The position numbers and the translations under genes were made by a program. From positions 529,011-593,010 of the forward strand of contig LM994625.1 of assembly GCA_000752675.2 (NCBI GenBank): a stretch of 64,000 nt of DNA. The letters are read 5' to 3'. Positions 44,401-51,104 of the stretch are shown in pieces (within the stretch, counting starts at the first letter, position 1; each line of letters opens with the position of its first letter). The notes beneath the pieces are model-generated. The model saw only the letters and a list, made by a program, of their open reading frames with translations, searched no databases and was not told where the DNA came from. This DNA comes from a bacterium OL-1. GTDB taxonomy: Bacteria; Actinomycetota; Coriobacteriia; Coriobacteriales; Atopobiaceae.

Positions 44401-44713
44401 CTTCGCCGGTAGTCCAGCCAGGCTGCGCACCATAGCGCCACACGGCGCCGTCTGATGCCTCAATGTCGAAGCTGTACCAGATGATGCCGGTCCTGTCCGG
44501 GGTAAAGGTGACCGAGAAGTGCGTCACGCCACCGCGCTTCTCACCATGCATTTCGAGCAGGCGCTCGCCCACCCCGTCCGTCCAGGTGCGAAGCGTGCAG
44601 AACACCACCTCGTCATCCCAGACGTCGATGCCTACAGTAACGGCGCCGCCCAACCGGACGGCGCCAAAGGGATCTCTGTACTCCCTCTCGGAAGTTACGT
44701 GCCGCGCCTTCAA
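41438..44713 (-). CDS. GH13 alpha-glucan hydrolase fused to GH77 4-alpha-glucanotransferase
   Basis: A 1091-residue bifunctional glucan enzyme. Residues 1-125 include a starch-binding-like beta domain. The GH13 barrel follows with GWRLDVADEL (nucleophile Asp), LLIGEVWED (acid/base Glu) and LLGSHDRERL (transition-state Asp), resembling neopullulanases. From about residue 645 a complete GH77 amylomaltase begins (VLCHVTSVPD), with YVRLDRFIGFSSYYEI, LIAEDLGNVTPA and VYTGTHDTETLVGW. Together they would debranch and rearrange short maltodextrins. The start appears to be TTG at 44713, one base after the glgA stop, implying translational coupling. Last gene of the glycogen operon. Confidence 0.9.
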   Translation of the reverse strand: MKARHVTSEREYRDPFGAVRLGGAVTVGIDVWDDEVVFCTLRTWTDGVGERLLEMHGEKRGGVTHFSVTFTPDRTGIIWYSFDIEASDGAVWRYGAQPGWTTGEGAFAYGDPPSFQITVYKQRAIQPNWYRGGIVYQVFPDRFARGEDWRRRADVAMERPHIAGPGRAVVDDWSTPPAYDKDENGRIKRWDFYGGTLEGVREKLRYLKDLGVTVIYLNPIFEAASNHRYDTGDYMAIDPMLGDEESFRRLCVDAEEMGISVILDGVFNHTGCDSRYFNKYGNYPDSVGAYQSTDSVYRSWYTFHDDGTYDSWWGVDDLPAINENDPSYHEFICGREGVVRRWLRDGARGWRLDVADELPDSFIADIKHAVLAEKPDGLLIGEVWEDASNKTAYGSLRQYFEGSELDGTMNYPLREGLLAFMRNEIGAQELTRRLEQLGENYPGQALYSELNLLGSHDRERLFTTLGGAPNPDTLSESERASYRLDPGQRNLAKSRLWAITLLQMTLPGVPCIYYGDERGMEGFRDPYNRAAYPWGGGDKDCFDIYRNAIAVRKTLDVLVDGRFNPFAVGDDVFGFWRRSRTKSDCVCVLVNASLNNSHTVRIPIESGMEVSDVVSGRDPKVSQGQAEVFLWPLGTAVLHFHRHERLQKPLERGMGVLCHVTSVPDNGKPGTLGAPAKRFVDWLASCGQRYWQVLPVNPTDEFGSPYAGLAANAGNVALLERDPEEVLADDTLFGDGHFAEFCDDNDYWLTPYATFCALKDKFDGAPWQAWPEQYRSYSPRLADDPELAPGIETARKLQFEFQQEWNELRAYANERGVRIVGDMPMYVSADSADVWSEPDIFDLDGDGHAAMQAGAPADQLSAEGQLWGNPTYDWDVLRSDGYDWWLRRLDRAFKLYDYVRLDRFIGFSSYYEIEAGKPATEGAYAFGPGANLFRAANKLFGGLPLIAEDLGNVTPAVRALIAETGVPGMSIVQFADQDVRNEFTPNRGSVVYTGTHDTETLVGWCARSFADGDAEKAVELARDIERRTAGVENDVVIMPLQDVLLLGNDARMNVPGVAEGNWTWQADAADVEAAAAWLRELADESGRAVEG

Positions 44714-44716
44714 GCC

Positions 44717-46216
44717 TTACCTGTCTCTTCTCTTGTTGTACCTAATGACCTCAGGATGAAGCCCGTGGTAGATGTCCATGTAATCGTTTGCGGCACGGCG
44801 CCAGCTAAAGTCTGTCGCCATAGCCTGGAGCATGAGCTTAGTCCAGAGCTCCTGGTTAGTCCAGAAAATCTCGCAGGCCCCCAGGAGGGTGTCCGCCATC
44901 TCGTCCGCGTTCATGTTGGAGAAGCGGAAGCCGGTGCCCTCGCCAGTGAACTTGTTGTATGGGACCACCGAGTCGCGCAGGCCGCCCGTCTCGCGCACGA
45001 GGGGAAGCGTGCCGTAGCGCATGGCAATCATCTGGGAGAGACCACAGGGCTCAAACTCGGACGGCATAAGCAGGATGTCGCCGCCAGCGTACATGCGGTG
45101 CGAAAGCGCGTTGTCAAAGGCAATGCGCGCGCACATCATGTCGCCGTACTTCTGGTCGAAGTAGCGGAACGCCTCTTCCTGGTCTGCGTCACCGGTGCCG
45201 AGAATGGCAACCTGGACGCCGCGCCTCATGATGCCGTCCATGGCATAGCGGACAAGGCCCAGGCCCTTCTGGTTGGTAAGGCGGCCAATCATCACCACAA
45301 GCGGGCGCGTGGGGTCTTGGCGCAGGCCAAGCTCCTCCTGGAGCGCACGCTTGCACTCGGCCTTGTTGGCAAGGTCATCGGCAGAGTAGTTGGCCGTGAT
45401 CATGCCGTCGGTCTTGGGGTTCCAGATGCTCGTGTCGATACCGTTGAGGATGCCCGTCAGGATGTTGGAGCGCCTACGGAAGATGGGGTCGAGCCCCTCT
45501 CCGTAGAACGGCATCTGCAGCTCGTAGGCGTAGCTCGGGCTCACGGTAGTGAGGGCGTCCGCGTAGCACAGGCCGCCCTTCATGAAGTTGATTGAGTCCT
45601 TGTCGCAATAGAGCTGGTCACGAGCGGCGGGGATGTCGGCAAGGCCAAGGATGTCGGAGAGCATCTTGTCTCCGTACTGGCCCTGGAACTTGATGTTGTG
45701 GACCGTCATGACGGTCTTGACGTTGTTGCACTGCGGGGCGCCGCGATACAGCTCGCGCAGGAAGACGGGGCACAGCGCTGTCTGCCAGTCGTTGCAGTGC
45801 AGGACGTCGCAGGCGAGCTCGGGCACCTTGACGATGGCCTCGCAGATGGCCTTTGAAAAGAAGGCGAAGCGCTCGCCATCGTCGAAGTAACCGTAGAGCC
45901 CGTCGCGCTTGAAGTAGGCCTCGTTGTCCACAAAGTAGAAGTCGAGACCCTGAAGCTCGAGCTTCTCGATGCCGCAGTAAACGTTCCTCCACGCCAGGGG
46001 CACGTAGAAGTCCGCGACATGCTTCATGCGGTCACGGTACTCCTGGGGGATGGTCCCGTACTTGGGCATGATCACAGCGGCCTTGGCGCCGGCGTGCTTG
46101 AGTGCGCGCGGGAGGGAACCCGCCACGTCACCCAAGCCGCCGGTCTTGGCGAACGGCACCGCCTCTGAGGATGCGAAGAGGATCCTCAGCTTCCTGCGGT
46201 GTGCGCTTGTTGGCAT
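44717..46216 (-). CDS. glgA: Glycogen synthase (GT5)
   Basis: A 499-residue ADP-glucose-dependent synthase elongating alpha-1,4-glucan chains. The N-terminal KTGGLGDVAGSLPRAL is the ADP-glucose-binding motif near residue 23. HCNDWQTALCPVF and MPSEFEPCGLSQMIAMRYG (GT-B fold acid residue) complete the active site. The start at 46216 has a GAGGTGGG site; a GTG three codons earlier is possible. It lies 11 bases after glgD and is followed immediately by the GH13-GH77 gene. Confidence 0.94.
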   Translation of the reverse strand: MPTSAHRRKLRILFASSEAVPFAKTGGLGDVAGSLPRALKHAGAKAAVIMPKYGTIPQEYRDRMKHVADFYVPLAWRNVYCGIEKLELQGLDFYFVDNEAYFKRDGLYGYFDDGERFAFFSKAICEAIVKVPELACDVLHCNDWQTALCPVFLRELYRGAPQCNNVKTVMTVHNIKFQGQYGDKMLSDILGLADIPAARDQLYCDKDSINFMKGGLCYADALTTVSPSYAYELQMPFYGEGLDPIFRRRSNILTGILNGIDTSIWNPKTDGMITANYSADDLANKAECKRALQEELGLRQDPTRPLVVMIGRLTNQKGLGLVRYAMDGIMRRGVQVAILGTGDADQEEAFRYFDQKYGDMMCARIAFDNALSHRMYAGGDILLMPSEFEPCGLSQMIAMRYGTLPLVRETGGLRDSVVPYNKFTGEGTGFRFSNMNADEMADTLLGACEIFWTNQELWTKLMLQAMATDFSWRRAANDYMDIYHGLHPEVIRYNKRRDR

Positions 46217-46227
46217 GGTTCCCACCT

Positions 46228-47322
46228 CTACTCGCGACCCTTTTCCTTGACGAGAACATCCTCGGGCGTGCCACGAAGCTCGGTGCCCGCCGGAACGAGG
46301 TTGTTCCTGTCGACGATTGCGTTCTCCACGCGAGCGCCACTCTTGATGACGCAGTCCTGCATCACCACGGAGCCGCGGATGGTAGCGCCGCTCTCAACAA
46401 TGACGTTGCGGCCCAGGATGGAGTCGCCCACGTTGCCAAAGATGCGGCAGCCAGCGGAGACGAGCGAGTTAGTGACGTGGGAACCCACCTCAAACTTGGC
46501 GGGCGACGTGTCGTGCGCCTTGGTCTTGATGAAGCGGCCCTCGGGGAAGAGCTCGGCATTGATCCGCGGGTCGAGCGCGTCCATGTTGGAGCGGTAGTAG
46601 CTCTTCTTGTTGAACACCGCCGCCGCATAGCCATCAAAGTTGTATGCCTGCACGTTCACGCGGCCGTAGTCGTTGGCCATTGCCTCAAAGAGGTCGAGGT
46701 AGTCGGTGGCGGCGTACCAGTCGAACATGTCGAGCAGCAGCTGGCGGCTGATCACGAAGCAGTCGAGGAAGGCAGTGTCGCCAAACGAAACACCGTGCTT
46801 CACGCCGTTGACGCGCGAGCCGTCCAGCTCGAAGCCGGTGACGTCGGCATCATTGCCGCTGGCCTGCTTGGTAAGCACAGTGACGTCGGCTCCGGAAGCA
46901 ACGTGGGCGTCGTACAGCTCGTTGAGGTCCATGTTGTACACAAAGTTGGCGGTCGAGAAGATCACGTAGTCAGACTTGGACCTCGTGAAGAAGACCTTGT
47001 TGTGCACCAGGTCGCGCAGCAGGAAGCGCGCGCCGGTGCGAGAGGTGCCAAAGGCAGAGCCAGGGAGGACAAACAGGCCGCCGTTCTTGCGGTCGAGGTT
47101 CCAGTCCTTGCCAGAGCCCACGTGGTCGATGATCGAGCGGTAGTTGTAGGGCATGACCATGCCCACGGTGCGCAGGCCAGCGTTCACCATGTTGGACAGG
47201 GGGAAGTCCACCAGGCGATAGCGGCCGAGGAATGGCATGGACGCAACCGGGCGGCTCTCGACGAGCGCGCTCGGGGACTTGGCCGAGTAGTTGCACGTAA
47301 TGAGGCCGATGACCTTTTCCAT
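46228..47322 (-). CDS. glgD: Glucose-1-phosphate adenylyltransferase regulatory-type subunit
   Basis: A 364-residue GlgD subunit. It has the nucleotidyltransferase fold (RPVASMPFLGRYRLVDFPLS, NAGLRTVGMVMPYN) but the GlgC loop with GGxGxRL is replaced by ITCNYSAKSP, the usual sign of GlgD. The C-terminal left-handed beta helix is present (GNVGDSILGRNVIV, ATIRGSVVMQDCVI). In Firmicutes GlgC and GlgD form a heterotetramer in which GlgD raises activity. The three-base gap to glgC indicates coupled expression. Confidence 0.92.
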   Translation of the reverse strand: MEKVIGLITCNYSAKSPSALVESRPVASMPFLGRYRLVDFPLSNMVNAGLRTVGMVMPYNYRSIIDHVGSGKDWNLDRKNGGLFVLPGSAFGTSRTGARFLLRDLVHNKVFFTRSKSDYVIFSTANFVYNMDLNELYDAHVASGADVTVLTKQASGNDADVTGFELDGSRVNGVKHGVSFGDTAFLDCFVISRQLLLDMFDWYAATDYLDLFEAMANDYGRVNVQAYNFDGYAAAVFNKKSYYRSNMDALDPRINAELFPEGRFIKTKAHDTSPAKFEVGSHVTNSLVSAGCRIFGNVGDSILGRNVIVESGATIRGSVVMQDCVIKSGARVENAIVDRNNLVPAGTELRGTPEDVLVKEKGRE

Positions 47323-47325
47323 TGC

Positions 47326-48471
47326 TTACTCCCCCTTCCCGACAACGACGTCATTCCCAATGACGGCCGTGTCCTTCGTAGAGTCGACGCTACCGAGGTT
47401 CACGTTCTCCTCGACGACAGAGTTCTCGCCCAGGATCGCGCGAACAACGTGCGCGCCGTTCTTCACGACGGCACCGGGGAGCAGGACGGAGTCGACAACC
47501 GTGGCATGCTCGCCAACGTAGGCGTCGACCGAGAGAATCGAGTGCTTGGCCTTGCCGTAAACCTGAACGCCGTTTGCGACCAGGCAGTCATCGACATCGC
47601 CATCGCGGCCCACGAACGCGGGCGGCCTCGTGGAGGCGTTGCTCATGATGGGGAAGTCCTCGCTGTACAGGTCAAAGGCGGGGTTGGGGCCGAGAAGGTC
47701 CATGCTCGTCTCGTGGTAGCTCGAGATGGTGCCCACGTCGCGCCAGAAGCCGTTGAACTCGTAGGTGTAGAGGCGCTTGCCGTCGGCCAGGAGCTTGGGG
47801 ATGATGTTCTTCCCGAAGTCGTGCTCGGACGTCTGGTCGACGGCGTCCTCCTTGAGGGAGCTCTCGAGGAGGTCGGCGTTGAAGATGTAGATGCCCATGG
47901 ACGCGAGGTTGGAATCGGGCTTCTTAGGCTTCTCGGTAAACTTGAGGATGCGCTCGTCATCGTCCTGCGTGATGATGCCAAAGCGCGAGGCCTCCTCCCA
48001 GGGCACCGGCATGACGGCGATGGTGAGGTCGGCGTTGTGGCGCTTGTGGTTCTCGAGCATCTTGCCGTAGTCCATGCGGTAGAGCTGGTCGCCCGAGAGG
48101 ATGAGGACGTACTCCGGGCCGTTCTGGTCGATGTAGCCAAGGTTCTGCGTCACGGCGTCTGCCGTGCCCTCGTACCAGGCACCGCCAGTCTGGGTGGCAT
48201 AGGGCGGCAGAATCGAGACGCCGCCGTCACGCTCGTCGAGGTTCCACGCCTCGCCGGTGCCAATGTAGGAGTGCAGCAGGTACGGACGGTACTGGGTAAG
48301 CACGCCCACCGTCGAGACACCCGAGTTCGCGCAGTTAGAGAGCGCGAAGTCGATGATGCGGAACTTGCCGCCGAACGAGACCGCAGGCTTTGCCACGTTG
48401 CTGGTGAGCGCGCCAAGCCTGCTGCCCTGCCCTCCGGCAAGAAGCATCGCAATGCATTCCTTCTTGCTCAT
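47326..48471 (-). CDS. glgC: Glucose-1-phosphate adenylyltransferase, catalytic subunit
   Basis: A 381-residue enzyme making ADP-glucose, the committed step of glycogen synthesis. The catalytic loop [20 protein letters not shown] lies near residue 10. [19 protein letters not shown], the [13 protein letters not shown] metal-site motif, [20 protein letters not shown] (glucose-1-P Lys) and the C-terminal beta-helix repeats are all present. I choose the ATG at 48471, which has GGGGGA upstream at good spacing; the in-frame ATG at 48483 has its ribosome site too close. It pairs with glgD. Confidence 0.93.
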   Translation of the reverse strand: MSKKECIAMLLAGGQGSRLGALTSNVAKPAVSFGGKFRIIDFALSNCANSGVSTVGVLTQYRPYLLHSYIGTGEAWNLDERDGGVSILPPYATQTGGAWYEGTADAVTQNLGYIDQNGPEYVLILSGDQLYRMDYGKMLENHKRHNADLTIAVMPVPWEEASRFGIITQDDDERILKFTEKPKKPDSNLASMGIYIFNADLLESSLKEDAVDQTSEHDFGKNIIPKLLADGKRLYTYEFNGFWRDVGTISSYHETSMDLLGPNPAFDLYSEDFPIMSNASTRPPAFVGRDGDVDDCLVANGVQVYGKAKHSILSVDAYVGEHATVVDSVLLPGAVVKNGAHVVRAILGENSVVEENVNLGSVDSTKDTAVIGNDVVVGKGE

Positions 48472-48544
48472 AAGGTCCCCCATTCCCTTCTAACGTCCCA
48501 ACGCATGCCTCATGCCTTCAACCCGCAGGTTTGCGGGGTAGTTC

Positions 48545-50974
48545 CTATGCCTCAATATGCCAGATGTCACTCATGTACTCGCGAATGGTTCGGTCACTAG
48601 AGAAGTATCCGGCCTTGGCGGTATTGTGCAGCGCCGCCTTGTTCCATGCGGCACGGTCTCCGTAGGCGGTGGTGAGCTCGTCCCAAGCGTCAACATAGGA
48701 GCGGAAGTCGCGCAGAACGAGGTCCGGATCATTGCTCGCCATGAGGTAATCGTGGATGCTCTCGAAGTTGCCCGAGAGGCGAGCGAGAGAACCGTCAGAG
48801 AGCATGTCCACCACGCGACCAAGGCGATCGCGATCTGCGTTGTACTGGTCCCAGGCGAAGTAGTGGCCGGAGGCGCGCAGCGCCTCGACCTCCTCGGTGC
48901 GAAGGCCAAAAATCTTGATGTTCTCGTCACCCACGAGCTTTGCAATCTCGACGTTGGCGCCGTCATAGGTGCCCAGCGTAATTGCTGCGTTCATCATGAG
49001 CTTCATGTTGGAGGTACCGGAGGCCTCGGTGCCGGCGGTCGAAATCTGCTCGGAGATCTCGGCGGCAGGATAGATGAGCTGGGCGCTCGACACGGCGAAG
49101 TTGGGAACGAAGGCGACCTTGATCTTGTCGTTCACACGCGCGTCGTTGTTCACCACGTCGGCCACCGAGTTGATAAGGCGGATGACCTCCTTGGCGAAGG
49201 TGTAGCTCTGGGCAGCCTTGCCCGAGAAGATGAACGCCGTGGGGCGCGGGTCAAAGTGCGGGTCTGCGAGGATGCGGTTGTAGATGTCCAGGATCTTGAA
49301 CACGTTGAGGAGCTGGCGCTTGTAGGCATGGAAGCGCTTGACCTGCACGTCGAAGACCATGGAGCAGTCGAGGTCGACGCCGGAGGTCTCCTTCACGTAC
49401 GCCGCAAGGCGCTGCTTGTCGGCAAGTTTGGCCTTCTCCATCTCGTCCAGGAAGCCAGCATCCTGCTCGTAGGCCGTGAGCTTCTCGAGCTCGAAGGCGT
49501 CGTCCAGCCAGCCCGTGCCAATGGCACCGGAAATCAGGCGCGCGTAGGAGGGGTTGGCCTCGGCAAGGAAGCGGCGGTGCGAGACGCCGTTTGTCTTGTT
49601 GTTGAACATCTCGGGATTGAGGCGGTAGAAGTCCTTGAGCACGCCCCCCTCGAGGATGCTCGTGTGAAGCGCGGAGACGCCGTTCACCGAGTGACTGAAG
49701 ATGATCGAGAGGTTTGCCATGCGCACCTGGCCGTCCCAGAGGATGGCGGTGTTCTTGAGCATCTCTCCCCAGCCGTCGAAGGTGTGGGGGAAGCTCTCGC
49801 GATAACGGCGGTCAATCTCCTCGATGAACATGTACAGACGCGGCATGAGGGCACGGAAGGTGTCGATGGGCCACTTCTCCAGTGCCTCGGGCATGACCGT
49901 GTGGTTGGTGTAGGAGATGGTCTGCTTGGCGATCTTGAAGGCCAGGTCAAAGTCCACACCGCGCTCGTCTACCAGGATGCGCATGAGCTCGGGGCCGCAC
50001 ATGGCTGGGTGCGTGTCGTTGGTGTGGATGGCCACGTGGTCGGCGAGGTGCTCCCAGTCGGGGCCAAAGTCGCGCTCGTAGGTGCCGAGGATGGTCTGCA
50101 GACCAGCGGAGACAAACAGGTACTCCTGCTTCAGGCGCAGAATCTTGCCGTGCTCGCCGGAGTCGTTGGGATAGAGGATCGTAGAGATGGCCTCGACGTC
50201 GGAGCGGAACTTGTTCGCCTTGGCGTAGTCTCCGGCGTTGAACGCGTCGAGGTCGAAGTTCTCCTCGTAGGGCTCGGCGCTCCAGAGGCGCAGACGGTTG
50301 ATCTTCTTGGTGCCATAGCCAACGATGGGCACGTCGTACGGGACGGCGCGCACCTTCTCGCCGCCCTCCTGGGTGAACCAGTAGCGACCAGTCTCGTCCT
50401 CGTGGCGCACGACCTGGCCGCCAAACTGGACAATCACCGTGTCGGAGTCGCGGCGGGACTCCCAGGGGAAGCCGTTCTCAAGCCAGTTGTCGGTCTTCTC
50501 GACCTGGCGACCACCCTCGATGACCTGGCGGAACAGGCCGTAGTGGTAGCGCATGCCGTTGCCATAGCCAGCAATGCCCTCGTGAGCCATAGAGTCGAGG
50601 AAGCACGCGGCGAGACGCCCAAGGCCACCGTTGCCCAGGCCGGGGTCTGCCTCCTGGCGGCAGATGGTCTCGAGGGAGCCGCCCATGTCCTCCACGCCCT
50701 TGGCGACAAGGTCGTGGACGCCAAGGTTGAGAAGATAGTTGTCAAGCAGCGGACCAAGGAGGAACTCGAGGGAGAAGTAATAGACCTTCTTCTCGCCCCT
50801 CTGGTGCGTTGCCACGGAAACGTTACGAGACTTCTTCGCGATGAGCGTCGCCAGCACCTGGTAGCGCTCGAGCTGAGTGCAGTCCTCGAACTTCTTGCTG
50901 AGGTCTGCCATGCAGGCCTCGCGATACTGCTTCTCGAAATCTGCGGTGTCCTTGAAGATCTTTTCCTGTGCCAT
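48545..50974 (-). CDS. glgP: Glycogen phosphorylase
   Basis: An 809-residue pyridoxal-phosphate enzyme releasing glucose-1-phosphate from glycogen. The cofactor Lys lies in EASGTSNMKLMMNAAITLG, and the catalytic-domain motif GLGNGGLGRLAACFLDSMA is near residue 110. Length matches the short bacterial phosphorylases (about 800 residues). A TTGGAG site precedes the ATG. It sits between glgB and glgC, with a 130-base upstream region that includes a TATAAT box and a palindrome. Confidence 0.94.
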   Translation of the reverse strand: MAQEKIFKDTADFEKQYREACMADLSKKFEDCTQLERYQVLATLIAKKSRNVSVATHQRGEKKVYYFSLEFLLGPLLDNYLLNLGVHDLVAKGVEDMGGSLETICRQEADPGLGNGGLGRLAACFLDSMAHEGIAGYGNGMRYHYGLFRQVIEGGRQVEKTDNWLENGFPWESRRDSDTVIVQFGGQVVRHEDETGRYWFTQEGGEKVRAVPYDVPIVGYGTKKINRLRLWSAEPYEENFDLDAFNAGDYAKANKFRSDVEAISTILYPNDSGEHGKILRLKQEYLFVSAGLQTILGTYERDFGPDWEHLADHVAIHTNDTHPAMCGPELMRILVDERGVDFDLAFKIAKQTISYTNHTVMPEALEKWPIDTFRALMPRLYMFIEEIDRRYRESFPHTFDGWGEMLKNTAILWDGQVRMANLSIIFSHSVNGVSALHTSILEGGVLKDFYRLNPEMFNNKTNGVSHRRFLAEANPSYARLISGAIGTGWLDDAFELEKLTAYEQDAGFLDEMEKAKLADKQRLAAYVKETSGVDLDCSMVFDVQVKRFHAYKRQLLNVFKILDIYNRILADPHFDPRPTAFIFSGKAAQSYTFAKEVIRLINSVADVVNNDARVNDKIKVAFVPNFAVSSAQLIYPAAEISEQISTAGTEASGTSNMKLMMNAAITLGTYDGANVEIAKLVGDENIKIFGLRTEEVEALRASGHYFAWDQYNADRDRLGRVVDMLSDGSLARLSGNFESIHDYLMASNDPDLVLRDFRSYVDAWDELTTAYGDRAAWNKAALHNTAKAGYFSSDRTIREYMSDIWHIEA

Positions 50975-51020
50975 GTGACTCCAATGTCATGTCCTGCGGG
51001 ACGGAACGCCCCAACATTAC

Positions 51021-51043
51021 ATGGGAACGTTCCCGTCTCATTA
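51021..51043 (-). promoter_or_regulatory. Probable glgP promoter -10 box with overlapping palindrome
   Basis: In the minus direction a perfect TATAAT (51038-51043) is followed five bases later by GGGAACGTTCCC (51021-51032), inside the 14-bp palindrome TGGGAACGTTCCCA. A centre-CpG palindrome over the expected start site is typical of LacI-family operators. No good -35 hexamer is visible; that position is taken by the glgB hairpin. Confidence 0.5.
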
Positions 51044-51050
51044 TACGGGC

Positions 51051-51096
51051 GCATTCGTCACGCGCGCGTTGCCTGACGGTATGGCGCGCGTGACGA
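51051..51096 (-). terminator. Hairpin after glgB
   Basis: A 14-bp perfect stem ATTCGTCACGCGCG / CGCGCGTGACGAAT (51051-51064 with 51083-51096), 8 bases past the glgB stop. It lacks a T-tract, so it may be a processing or stability element rather than a strong terminator. Confidence 0.55.
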
Positions 51097-51104
51097 ATGA
51101 CGGT

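Noticed and set aside
48472..48483. The upstream ATG of glgC as the start
   Set aside because: The AAGGG site is only one or two bases away, too close for initiation; the ATG at 48471 is better spaced.
46102..51076. Two open frames above 800 codons on the plus strand opposite glgA, glgD, glgC and glgP
   Set aside because: No recognisable domains and no ribosome sites; the opposite strand encodes complete glycogen enzymes.
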